Source of the DNA: Sulfuritalea sp.
Lineage (GTDB): Bacteria > Pseudomonadota > Gammaproteobacteria > Burkholderiales > Rhodocyclaceae
Assembly: GCA_016712985.1 (NCBI GenBank)
Contig: JADJQA010000027.1
Location: 1 to 53,944 of the forward strand
Length of the DNA stretch: 53,944 nt
Direction: 5' to 3'
The first letter of the stretch is position 1. Each line of letters begins with the position of its first letter. Positions 16,855 through 23,957 of this stretch are shown here, one piece after another. The position numbers and the translations under genes are program-made. Under the pieces are notes generated by a model, which was not told the origin of the DNA, did no database searches, and saw only the letters and a list, made by a program, of their open reading frames with translations.

Positions 16855-17459
16855 TCGCCGGCATGGCCGCGTTGGTGCACGCCGTGCAGACCAACTGCGA
16901 TATCGCCGACGCGCGTCACGCCCGCGATGTCAGTTTGTGCACCTACCTGCTCGGCATGCGCGAGTACTATCGCTGGGAACATGATCTGCCCTACGGCGTG
17001 TCGCCGCCGCGCAGCGAGGTGGGGCGCTGGATTGCCGAGCGCGAGGCGCGCTGGGAGCAGATCGCCGACGAGGAGTTCGTCGCCGTGCCGGTCGCCGGCC
17101 ACGAGTTCGATCCCTTCGCCGCGCAACAGGTCAACGCCGCGCTGGCCGGCAGCGGGCTGGTGTATGGCGCGGGCCTCGGGCGCTTTCGCAAGCCGCACTT
17201 TTTCCTCGGGCAACTCGCCCGCGAGGAACAGCGTGGCGAAGCCAGGCTACTGGTCTGCGGCTGCGAATATGCGCGCGATGTCTCGGCCATCCCCGCGGCG
17301 TCGCAGGGCGCCACGCTGATCGTGCGCCGCGAGGCCTTGCGGCAGTGGCTGTGGGAAAAGGCCGAAGGCTGGAACGTAAAGCAGCAGGACGGCGCGCTCA
17401 AGTCAGCCTTGCTCGCCCACGGCTTCGATGTCGACCACAGGCCGCCATCGAGCACATGA
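16851..17459 (+). CDS. hypothetical protein, possibly Sfum_1244-type family
   Basis: 202 residues from the GTG at 16851, which overlaps the previous stop; an ATG five codons in (MAALVHAVQTNCDIADARHA) is the alternative start. The N-terminal block continues into SLCTYLLGMREYYRWEHDLP and YGVSPPRSEVGRWIAERE. Trp- and Tyr-rich helices and conserved-looking His/Asp residues (NCDIADARHARD) suggest an enzyme or a ligand-binding helical fold, but no known catalytic motif is visible. From memory it resembles the family annotated as Sfum_1244 in related genomes; I could not check this. It ends on the ATGA that starts the next gene. Confidence 0.65.
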   Translation: MIAGMAALVHAVQTNCDIADARHARDVSLCTYLLGMREYYRWEHDLPYGVSPPRSEVGRWIAEREARWEQIADEEFVAVPVAGHEFDPFAAQQVNAALAGSGLVYGAGLGRFRKPHFFLGQLAREEQRGEARLLVCGCEYARDVSAIPAASQGATLIVRREALRQWLWEKAEGWNVKQQDGALKSALLAHGFDVDHRPPSST

Positions 17460-17881
17460 CGGATTGCGAAATCGAGACCCTGATACTCCACGAGGAAGGC
17501 GAGCTTGCCGCCGGCCGGGTGCTCGGCGGCGGCTGGTCAGGCAAGCTGGCCGGCTTCAGCGGCAAGCGCGCCGAACTGCTGGCCCGCGCCGTGCGCGACA
17601 ACCTGGCGGATTGCCTGGTGACGCTGCCGGGCCTGCTGCAGCGGGGCGCCGAAGACTCGCTGCATTTCTGGTTCTCGACCTTCGACGGATTGCGCCGCGA
17701 GCTGTTTCCGCGTCTGGTGGAGGCCTACGCCGCAAGAGTCGGTGCTGGCGATACGGCGATTCTGCTGGATGCCGCAGAGGCAGGTCGCGAGCACTTCGCC
17801 GCACTCGGTCTGCGCCTGCTTGAGCTCGATGAAGCCGCCATCGAGGCGCTTTCCCGCGAGCCTGCGGCGAGCGCCCTTTAG
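17456..17881 (+). CDS. hypothetical protein, third of the overlapping set
   Basis: 141 residues starting MTDCEIETLILHEEGELAAG at the ATGA overlap with the previous gene. The second half is helical (DSLHFWFSTFDGLRRELFPR, then LVEAYAARVGAGDTAILLDA). No signal peptide, no membrane span and no known motif. The last residues run up to the repeat copy at 17901. The strict overlaps across 16851 and 17456 argue that the three products act together or are needed in fixed ratio. Function unknown. Confidence 0.65.
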   Translation: MTDCEIETLILHEEGELAAGRVLGGGWSGKLAGFSGKRAELLARAVRDNLADCLVTLPGLLQRGAEDSLHFWFSTFDGLRRELFPRLVEAYAARVGAGDTAILLDAAEAGREHFAALGLRLLELDEAAIEALSREPAASAL

Positions 17882-17900
17882 GGAAGCGCTGGACAAGTTC

Positions 17901-17967
17901 GTCACAGCGGCGAAAGCCGGTGTCCAGATGCTTGAGAACACTGGATTCCGGCGTTCGCCGGAATGAC
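17901..17967. repeat. paired-palindrome intergenic repeat (dRS3-like), copy 2
   Basis: Left arm GTCACAGCGGCGAAAGCCGG and onward; right arm TTCCGGCGTTCGCCGGAATG with flanks. The arms are imperfect reverse complements of 27 bases around a 13-base spacer. Same architecture as 15745-15819, with the inner stem changed from CCCGC to CCGGC on both sides. It lies between two convergent genes (17881 forward end, 18022 reverse end), where it could act as a bidirectional transcription stop. Confidence 0.7.
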
Positions 17968-18021
17968 GGATTTGGGCTTGATGAGCCGTTTCTCAGCCGG
18001 TTCCCGTCTGCCCTGCGGCCG

Positions 18022-18597
18022 CTACTCCTTGATGGCTTCGACGGCGATGCTCAGCGTGACTTCATCGCTGACGGCCGGTGCGTTCTTGCCCATGTTGAAT
18101 TCCGAACGCTTGATTCTCGCGGTTGCATTGGCGCCGAGGGCGTCCTTCTTGAGTATCGGGTGAGGCATCGAATGGTAGGACGTGACGGTCAGCGTCACCG
18201 GCTTGGTCACGCCCTTGATCGTCAGATTGCCCTCGACGGCAACCGGCTTGTCGCCTTCGAAGCGGACCTTGGTGGACTTGAAGCTTATGGTCGGGTGCTT
18301 GGCGGTGTCGAAATAGTCCTCACCCTGAATGTGACCGTTGAACAGTGCCAGACCGGTGTTGACCGAGGTGGCGTCAATCGTCACATCCACCGATCCGCTG
18401 CGGGCTCCGCGGTCGAGGACGATCTTGCCGCTGGTCCTGTCGAAGCGGTGCATCTGGCTGGAATAGCCGAAATGGCTGTATTCGAAGCGTGGTGCGGTAT
18501 GGCTCGGATCGATCACATAGGTTTCTGGCGCGGCGAAAGCGGCAGCAGAAAATGCGCCAAGGGCTGATGCGGTGACAACGACAGCGAGTTTGTTCAT
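18022..18597 (-). CDS. YceI-family periplasmic protein (first)
   Basis: 191 residues from ATG 18597, preceded by a clear GGAGGA ribosome site. Signal peptide MNKLAVVVTASALGAFSAAA, cut after AFA. The mature part is the YceI lipocalin-like barrel: ETYVIDPSHTAPRFEYSHFG at the start, then GNLTIKGVTKPVTLTV, and KRSEFNMGKNAPAVSDEVTL at the end. YceI proteins bind isoprenoid-type lipids or quinone-like molecules in the periplasm. It follows the second YceI gene after 29 bases and the cytochrome b561 gene upstream of that, the typical yceI-b561 operon. The two YceI copies are clearly different in sequence. Confidence 0.9.
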   Translation of the reverse strand: MNKLAVVVTASALGAFSAAAFAAPETYVIDPSHTAPRFEYSHFGYSSQMHRFDRTSGKIVLDRGARSGSVDVTIDATSVNTGLALFNGHIQGEDYFDTAKHPTISFKSTKVRFEGDKPVAVEGNLTIKGVTKPVTLTVTSYHSMPHPILKKDALGANATARIKRSEFNMGKNAPAVSDEVTLSIAVEAIKE

Positions 18598-18626
18598 GGG
18601 TTTTCCTCCTGATGAAATGAAACGAG

Positions 18627-19193
18627 CTACTTTGCGGCGGTTGCCACCAGACGGTACTTGACCTGGACTTCGTTGGCGACGGTGCCAAAGTCGGCCCACA
18701 TGCCTTCGCCAATCGCGTAGTCGGCACGCTTGATCACCAGGCTGCCTTCGAAGATCGCGCTGTTGCCTTCCTGCCGCAGCGTAACGGGCGCCGCCAGGTC
18801 CTGGGTCTTGCCCTTGATGGTCATCTTGCCGGCGACCTCGAAGCGGTTGCCGCCCAGGGGTTTGACCGAGGTCACCACGAACTTCGCGACAGGGAAGGCC
18901 CTGGTATTGAACCAGGCCTTGCCCGCCACCTCGTCGTTGGCGTCTTTCGAGCCTGCATCGATGCTGGCGAGGTCGATTTCCAGTTCGGCGGTGGCCGCCG
19001 CGGGCTTCGCCGGGTCAAACGCCAGCTTGCAGCGAAAGCTCTTGAACTGGCCTTCAACCGGCACGTTCATCTGCTTCGAGACGAAGGAGAGCGCGCTCTT
19101 GCCGGTCTGCACCTGATTGAACTCGATCGCATGCGCGACCGGAAGCGCGGTGAGCAGGGCGCCAAGCAGCAAGCATTTCACTGAAAACTTCAT
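18627..19193 (-). CDS. YceI-family periplasmic protein (second)
   Basis: 188 residues. Signal peptide MKFSVKCLLLGALLTALPVA with cleavage after AHA. The mature protein starts IEFNQVQTGKSALSFVSKQM and continues with VEGQFKSFRCKLAFDP, GKMTIKGKTQDLAAPVTLR and KRADYAIGEGMWADFGTVAN, all in YceI register. It lacks the DPSHT opening of the neighbouring YceI protein, so it belongs to a different subgroup. The ATG (19191-19193) overlaps the stop of the cytochrome b561 gene by four bases, giving translational coupling between the membrane cytochrome and this periplasmic partner. Confidence 0.9.
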   Translation of the reverse strand: MKFSVKCLLLGALLTALPVAHAIEFNQVQTGKSALSFVSKQMNVPVEGQFKSFRCKLAFDPAKPAAATAELEIDLASIDAGSKDANDEVAGKAWFNTRAFPVAKFVVTSVKPLGGNRFEVAGKMTIKGKTQDLAAPVTLRQEGNSAIFEGSLVIKRADYAIGEGMWADFGTVANEVQVKYRLVATAAK

Positions 19194-19780
19194 CGGGTGT
19201 CTCCGGGAGTGGGGGTTTTCGCGAGAAAGGGCAGCATGCGCGCGAGCACGTCGTCGCGGTCGATGAAATGGTGCTTGAGTGCCGCGCCGAGGTGGGCGAC
19301 AACCAGGGCCGCCATGCTGAAGTTGAGCAGCTTGTGCACCTGCTGCAACAGGTCTCCCAGGTCGGCATCCTTGACCAGCAGGTCGGGCAGCGGCAGGACG
19401 CCGAAATACACGGTCTGGAAACCCTTCGCCGAACTCATCAGCCAGCCGGTGATCGGCACGGCGAACATCAGCAGGTAGAGCAGTACATGCGTTGCTTCGG
19501 CGACTCGGCGTTGCCAGGCGGGCATGGCGGCAGGCAGTTCGGGCGGGCGATGCAACAAACGCCAGCCAAGGCGCACCAGCACGAACAGGAAGATCGTCAC
19601 GCCGGCCCATTTGTGCCAGGAGTAGAGCTTGAGTTTCATAGGCGACAGCGGCAAGTCGGCCATGTAGAGGCCGACCGAAAAGCTGCTGACGATGGCAAGC
19701 GCAACCAGCCAGTGCAGCCCGATGGCGACGCCGCCATAACACGTGCTGGGGACTGGGGAAATCGGAGGCATGGGATTCAT
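19190..19780 (-). CDS. cytochrome b561-family membrane protein
   Basis: 196 residues from ATG 19780 (a second ATG at 19771 gives MPPISPVPST). Four transmembrane helices carry the haem-ligand histidines: GVAIGLHWLVALAIVSSFSV, KLYSWHKWAGVTIFLFVLVR, EATHVLLYLLMFAVPITGW and QVHKLLNFSMAALVVAHLGA. This is the di-haem b561 layout that moves electrons between a periplasmic or membrane donor and quinone. It is first in the b561-yceI-yceI operon; YceI proteins may supply or shield its lipid-soluble substrate. Transcribed away from hyi, with 188 bases between the two starts. Confidence 0.9.
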   Translation of the reverse strand: MNPMPPISPVPSTCYGGVAIGLHWLVALAIVSSFSVGLYMADLPLSPMKLKLYSWHKWAGVTIFLFVLVRLGWRLLHRPPELPAAMPAWQRRVAEATHVLLYLLMFAVPITGWLMSSAKGFQTVYFGVLPLPDLLVKDADLGDLLQQVHKLLNFSMAALVVAHLGAALKHHFIDRDDVLARMLPFLAKTPTPGDTR

Positions 19781-19956
19781 CGTGCTGGCGGATGTGCGGC
19801 GTTGCAGGGCAGGGGAGGCGTACTTTGCACGGGGTATGAAGGACAGAAAGGATCGGCAACCGCAGGCACTCGGACGGCGCAAGCCACATTTGTGACTTGT
19901 CCCAAGCCGAAAAGTTCAGGCTCGCTGGCTGCTCTGCGTACTGCCTGCCCTACACC

Positions 19957-19962
19957 TATAAT
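19957..19962 (+). promoter_or_regulatory. -10-like TATAAT close to the hyi start
   Basis: A perfect TATAAT ends 6 bases before the ATG of hyi at 19969, which would put the transcription start at or next to the A of the ATG, giving a leaderless message. No good -35 hexamer is seen at 16-18 bases upstream. No Shine-Dalgarno precedes that ATG. Confidence 0.4.
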
Positions 19963-19968
19963 CGACGC

Positions 19969-20745
19969 ATGCCACGATTTGCCGCAAATCTTTCCTTTCT
20001 GTTCACCGAGCGTCCATTTCTTGAGCGCTTCGCGGCGGCGCGCGCGGCGGGCTTTGCCGCGGTCGAGTTTCATTTCCCTTACCAGCATGACCCTGCCGCG
20101 CTGGCCGAGGTGGTGCTGACTTCGGGCCTCGAGGTCGTCCTCTTCAACCTGCCGGCCGGCGATTGGGCTGCCGGCGAGCGCGGCATCGCCTGCCACCCGC
20201 GGCGCATCGCCGAGTTCCAGGACGGGGTCGGGCAGGCGATTGACCATGCCCGTCTGCTGGGCTGCGGCCGACTCAATTGTCTCGCCGGCATTGCGCCGGG
20301 AGACATCAGCCACGACAGGGCGCGTGAAACCCTGATCGAGAATCTGCGCTTTGCCGCCGCGGTGCTGCGGCGCGCCGGAATCGAATTGCTGCTGGAGCCG
20401 CTCAACACGCGTGACACGCCGGGCTTCATGGTAGCTACCACGCGCGCCGCCCTGGCGCTGATCAAGGCAGTCGACAGCGACAATCTGCGCCTGCAATACG
20501 ACATCTACCACGCTCAGGTGATGGAGGGTGATCTGGCCCGCACCGTGGCGGAGCATCTGCCGCGCATCGCGCACATCCAAGTGGCGGACAATCCGGGGCG
20601 GCACGAACCGGGGACCGGCGAGATCAACTTCCCTTTCCTGCTACGGCATCTGGACCGGATTGGCTATGCCGGCTGGGTCGGTTGCGAATACCAGCCGAGC
20701 GGGGGCACCGAAGGCAGCTTCGGCTGGTTGGAGCCGTGGCGGTGA
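19969..20745 (+). CDS. hyi: hydroxypyruvate isomerase
   Basis: 258 residues, a xylose-isomerase-like TIM barrel. It converts hydroxypyruvate to tartronate semialdehyde (and back), part of glyoxylate use. The opening MPRFAANLSFLFTERPFLER is characteristic of Hyi. Metal and acid residues appear in IELLLEPLNTRDTPGFM (Glu), LQYDIYHAQVMEGDL (Asp, His), HIQVADNPGRHEPGTGEIN and GWVGCEYQPSG (Glu). ATG 19969 fits the family start. It heads the glycolate/glycerate region and is followed by an intergenic repeat and then gckA; a tartronate semialdehyde reductase and glyoxylate carboligase would complete the pathway but are not in the window. Confidence 0.92.
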   Translation: MPRFAANLSFLFTERPFLERFAAARAAGFAAVEFHFPYQHDPAALAEVVLTSGLEVVLFNLPAGDWAAGERGIACHPRRIAEFQDGVGQAIDHARLLGCGRLNCLAGIAPGDISHDRARETLIENLRFAAAVLRRAGIELLLEPLNTRDTPGFMVATTRAALALIKAVDSDNLRLQYDIYHAQVMEGDLARTVAEHLPRIAHIQVADNPGRHEPGTGEINFPFLLRHLDRIGYAGWVGCEYQPSGGTEGSFGWLEPWR

Positions 20746-20841
20746 GCGCCGTCCGCAGGGCCGTCCCAAGGATGGCGCAGCCAGCCATTCGGAGCGAGCG
20801 CAGCTCGCGAACCTCCGTCACCCCTTCGTTGCAAAGGGGGC
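20743..20841 (+). repeat. intergenic hairpin repeat, copy A
   Basis: Runs from the hyi stop codon to the gckA start. Shared blocks with the copies at 23812-23955 (opposite orientation) and 25458-25570 are GCGCAGGGCCG-CCCCAA (GCAGGGCCGTCCCAA here), then CAGCCA, then a hairpin GCGAGC-GCA-GCTCGC followed by GAACC...GTCACCCC. The hairpin arms differ between copies but stay complementary. Confidence 0.75.
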
Positions 20842-22149
20842 ATGGCCGTGACCTGGCTGCGGCAGCGCGCTCTGTTGCGCGGCCTGTTCGATGCCGCGGT
20901 TGCCGCCGCCGATCCTGCGCGCTGCCTGCCCGCATGGTTGCCGGCGCCGCCCGATTCACCGGGAGGTCGCACGCTGGTCGTCGGCGCCGGCAAGGCGGCG
21001 GCCGCGATGGCGCGGGCTTTCGAGGACCACTGGCGCGGCGATCCGGCGCGGCTTTCGGGCATTGTCGTCACGCGCCGCGGGCATGGTGTTCCGACCCGGC
21101 GCATCGAAGTCGTCGAAGCCGCGCATCCGACGCCCGATGCCGCGGGACAACGGGCCGCGGCGCGGATTCTCGACGCGGTAAAGGGCCTGACGCCAAACGA
21201 TCTGGTGCTGGTGCTGCTTTCCGGGGGCGGCTCGGCCCTGCTGGCGGCGCCGATGGCCGGCATCAGCCTGGAGCAGAAACGCGCGGTAACCAAGGCTCTG
21301 CTGTCCTGCGGCGCCAGCATCGGCGAGATCAACTGTGTGCGCAAGCACCTTTCGGCGATCAAGGGCGGCCGCCTGGCGCTCGCCGCTCTGCCTGCGCGAG
21401 TACTCACGCTGGCGATTTCCGATGTGCCGGGCGACGACTTGTCTACCATCGCCTCCGGCCCGACCGTGCCCGATCCCACGACCTGCGCCGAGGCGCTGGA
21501 AATCGTCCGCCGCCATGCCATTGAACTGCCCGGCGCGGCGGACCAGGCCTTGCGGTCGGGTGCGGCCGAAACACCCAAGGCCGGAGCCGCGGGGTTTTCG
21601 CGCTGCGAGTCGCACATCATTGCCACGGCGCAATCCGCCCTTGCGGCGGCGGCCGAGGCGGCGCGCGCGCAGGGCATCACGCCGCTGGTGCTGGGTGATG
21701 CCATCGAGGGCGAGGCGCGCGAAGCGGCGCGCGTGCTGGGCGGGATTGCGCTGTCCTGCGCCGCGCATGGCGTACCGCTGTCGGCGCCCTGTGTGCTGCT
21801 CTCCGGCGGCGAGACCACGGTGACGGTGAAAGGTCGTGGGCGCGGCGGACGCAATGCCGAATTCCTCCTCGGGCTGGCGCTGGCGCTTGGAGGCCATCGG
21901 CACATCCATGCCATCGCCTGCGATACCGATGGCATCGATGGCTCGGAAGACAACGCCGGCGCTTTACTGGGGCCCGATACGGCCGCGCGCGCTGCCGTGG
22001 CGGGAATTGATTTGCGGGCGCGCCTGGCCGAGAATGACGCCTACAGCGTATTTGAGGCCCTGGGCGACCTGGTCATCACCGGGCCGACGCGCACCAATGT
22101 GAATGACTTCAGGGCGATCCTGATCGAACCGGCAGCCGAGGCAGGGTGA
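20842..22149 (+). CDS. gckA: glycerate 2-kinase (MOFRL family)
   Basis: 435 residues. The N-terminal DUF4147 glycerate-kinase domain shows LVVGAGKAAAAMARAFEDHW, HPTPDAAGQRAAARIL, LVLVLLSGGGSALLAAP and INCVRKHLSAIKGGRLA; the C-terminal MOFRL domain shows LLSGGETTVTVKGRGRGGRN and DTDGIDGSEDNAGALLGPDT. It phosphorylates D-glycerate to 2-phosphoglycerate, joining the glycolate/hydroxypyruvate branch to lower glycolysis. A common alternative label is hydroxypyruvate reductase (TtuD), an older name for the same family. ATG 20842 sits at the end of repeat copy A, with AAAGGGGG as a ribosome site. The PAS-GGDEF gene starts one base after the stop. Confidence 0.9.
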   Translation: MAVTWLRQRALLRGLFDAAVAAADPARCLPAWLPAPPDSPGGRTLVVGAGKAAAAMARAFEDHWRGDPARLSGIVVTRRGHGVPTRRIEVVEAAHPTPDAAGQRAAARILDAVKGLTPNDLVLVLLSGGGSALLAAPMAGISLEQKRAVTKALLSCGASIGEINCVRKHLSAIKGGRLALAALPARVLTLAISDVPGDDLSTIASGPTVPDPTTCAEALEIVRRHAIELPGAADQALRSGAAETPKAGAAGFSRCESHIIATAQSALAAAAEAARAQGITPLVLGDAIEGEAREAARVLGGIALSCAAHGVPLSAPCVLLSGGETTVTVKGRGRGGRNAEFLLGLALALGGHRHIHAIACDTDGIDGSEDNAGALLGPDTAARAAVAGIDLRARLAENDAYSVFEALGDLVITGPTRTNVNDFRAILIEPAAEAG

Positions 22150-22150
22150 A

Positions 22151-23849
22151 ATGAACAAACCCGAGCACGATGCGCACCTGTTGCGCGAACATCAGCCGAT
22201 TTTTGAAAGCGCCGCGATTGGCATGGTCTGCACTCGCGGGCACCGGATTGAGCGCTGCAACTGCCACTTCGCCGGTCTTTTCGGCTACGAGGTGGAGGAA
22301 CTGGTCGGCCAGGAAGCCGCGATCCTGTGCGCAAGTGCCGATGAGTACGTCCGGCTGACCCAGGCGGCGCGCGTTGATTTGTCCGCCGGCAGGGCTTTTG
22401 TCGGCGATGTGCAGGCGCGTCACAAGGATGGAACGGCGGCGCAATTCCATATTTCCGGCCGGCTGATTGATCCGGACGCCGCCGAATCCGAGGTGGTCTG
22501 GACCTTCGAGGACATCACCGAGCAGCGCCGCACCCAACTCGCGCTGGATGAGACCAGGCGCGAGATGGAGGTCATTTTCGAGACCGCCGTGGCGGGGATC
22601 ACGCTGGTCAGGAATCGCTTCATGGTCCACTGCAATCGCCGGTTTGAAGAGCTGTTCGGTTACGCTCCCGGCGAGATGCAGGGGCTGTCGACACGGGTCT
22701 GGTATGTCACGGAAGAGGACTACGCCGGCATCGGAGCCCAGGCCTACGTGGCGCTGGGCCAGGACAACTACCACCGGCGGCAGCAGTTGTTGCGGCGCAA
22801 GGACGGCAGCACGTTCTGGGCCGAGATAGCCGGGCGGGCGCTCGACCGGCACGACCCGCAGGGAGGCTCGGTTTGGTTGCTCGAGGACATCAGCGAAAGG
22901 CGCGACATGCTGCAGCGCCTGGAACTGGCCCAGCGTGTCTTCGAGGGCAGTTCCGAAGCGATCGTGGTGACCGATGCCGACAACCGCATTGTCTCGGTCA
23001 ATCGCGCATTCGAGCGCATCACCGGATTTTCCGCCGCAGAGGTGATGGGCCGCAATCCGGGCTCCTTCAAGTCGGGGCGGCACGACGCAAGCTTCTACCA
23101 GTCGATGTGGCAATCCTTGCGCGACAAGGGCCACTGGCAGGGAGAGATCTGGGATCGGCGCAAGGATGGCAGCATCTATCCCAAGCTGGTCTGCATTGAC
23201 GTGATGCGTGAGCCGGGAAGCGGACGGGTCGTGAATTATGTCGCGGTTTTTTCCGACTTCAGCGACCGCAAGGCGAGTGAGGAGAAGGTGAGCTACCTCG
23301 CCTACCACGATCCGCTGACCGGGCTGTCCAATCGCCTTGCGCTGAATGTGCATCTCGAACATCAACTGGCTGTCGCCCGCCGCAACGGGACACGGGTGGC
23401 GCTGCTGTTCATCGATCTGGACGGCTTCAAGCCGGTCAATGACAGCCGTGGTCATGCCGAAGGCGACAAGCTCCTGGTCAAGCTGGCCGCCAGATTGCGC
23501 GAGAAGGCACGAGAATCGGACCTGGTGGCGCGGCTCGGTGGTGATGAGTTCGTTATCGTGTTGGAAGGCAGTTTCACCGACCAGAATCTGGCGACGATCG
23601 CCGCGGACCTGGTGGCGGTTGTTGCCGAACCTTGTCCTCTCGGTTGGTGAAGTGCAGGTGTCATGCAGCATGGGTATTGCCTGTGCGCCGCGGGATGGGG
23701 AAACGCCCGAGGCCCTGCTGAAGAGCGCCGATGCCGCCATGTACCTGGCAAAGGCAGCGGGTCGCGGTCGCTACGTGTTTTTCGATCCTGACTCGGGCAA
23801 GGCGGAATCGACTGCTGCTCCTTGGGGCGGCCCGGCGGAGGAAGGATGA
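22151..23849 (+). CDS. PAS-PAS-PAS-GGDEF diguanylate cyclase, frame broken near the end
   Basis: About 565 residues after repair. Two PAS units of the same C-N-R-R-F-E-E type as the protein at 10511 (IFESAAIGMVCTRGHRIERC; HCNRRFEELFGYAPGEM), a third PAS (IVVTDADNRIVSVNRAFERI, then GRNPGSFKSGRHD) and a GGDEF domain with RLGGDEFVIVLEG. The active-site motif is intact. At about 23636-23641 the frame jumps (VVAEPCPL to SVGEVQVSCSMGIA), needing two added bases or one removed; a lost CT in CCTCTCTCGG is a plausible cause. The last residues (PWGGPAEEG) are encoded by the intergenic repeat. It starts one base after gckA, so a c-di-GMP enzyme is cotranscribed with glycolate genes. Confidence 0.85.
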
Positions 23850-23955
23850 ACCACCATCCCCCCGCCCCTTCCCGTGGAAGGGGGTGACTGCGGTTCGCGG
23901 GCGTGGCCCGCTCAATGGGTTGGCTGTTCCTGCTTGGGGCGGCCCGGCGGAGGAA
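23812..23955 (-). repeat. intergenic hairpin repeat, copy B with a partial duplicate
   Basis: The full copy (about 23864-23951) is in opposite orientation to copies A and C. Read on the reverse strand it has GGGCCGCCCCAAGCAGGAAC, then AGCCAACCCATTGA, the hairpin GCGGGC-CAC-GCCCGC, then GAACCGCAGTCACCCCC. A partial duplicate of its outer end (CTTGGGGCGGCCCGGCGGAG) lies at about 23821-23840 and forms the end of the preceding coding sequence. The same GGCGGAGGA outer end supplies the Shine-Dalgarno of glcD. Confidence 0.75.
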
Positions 23956-23957
23956 CC

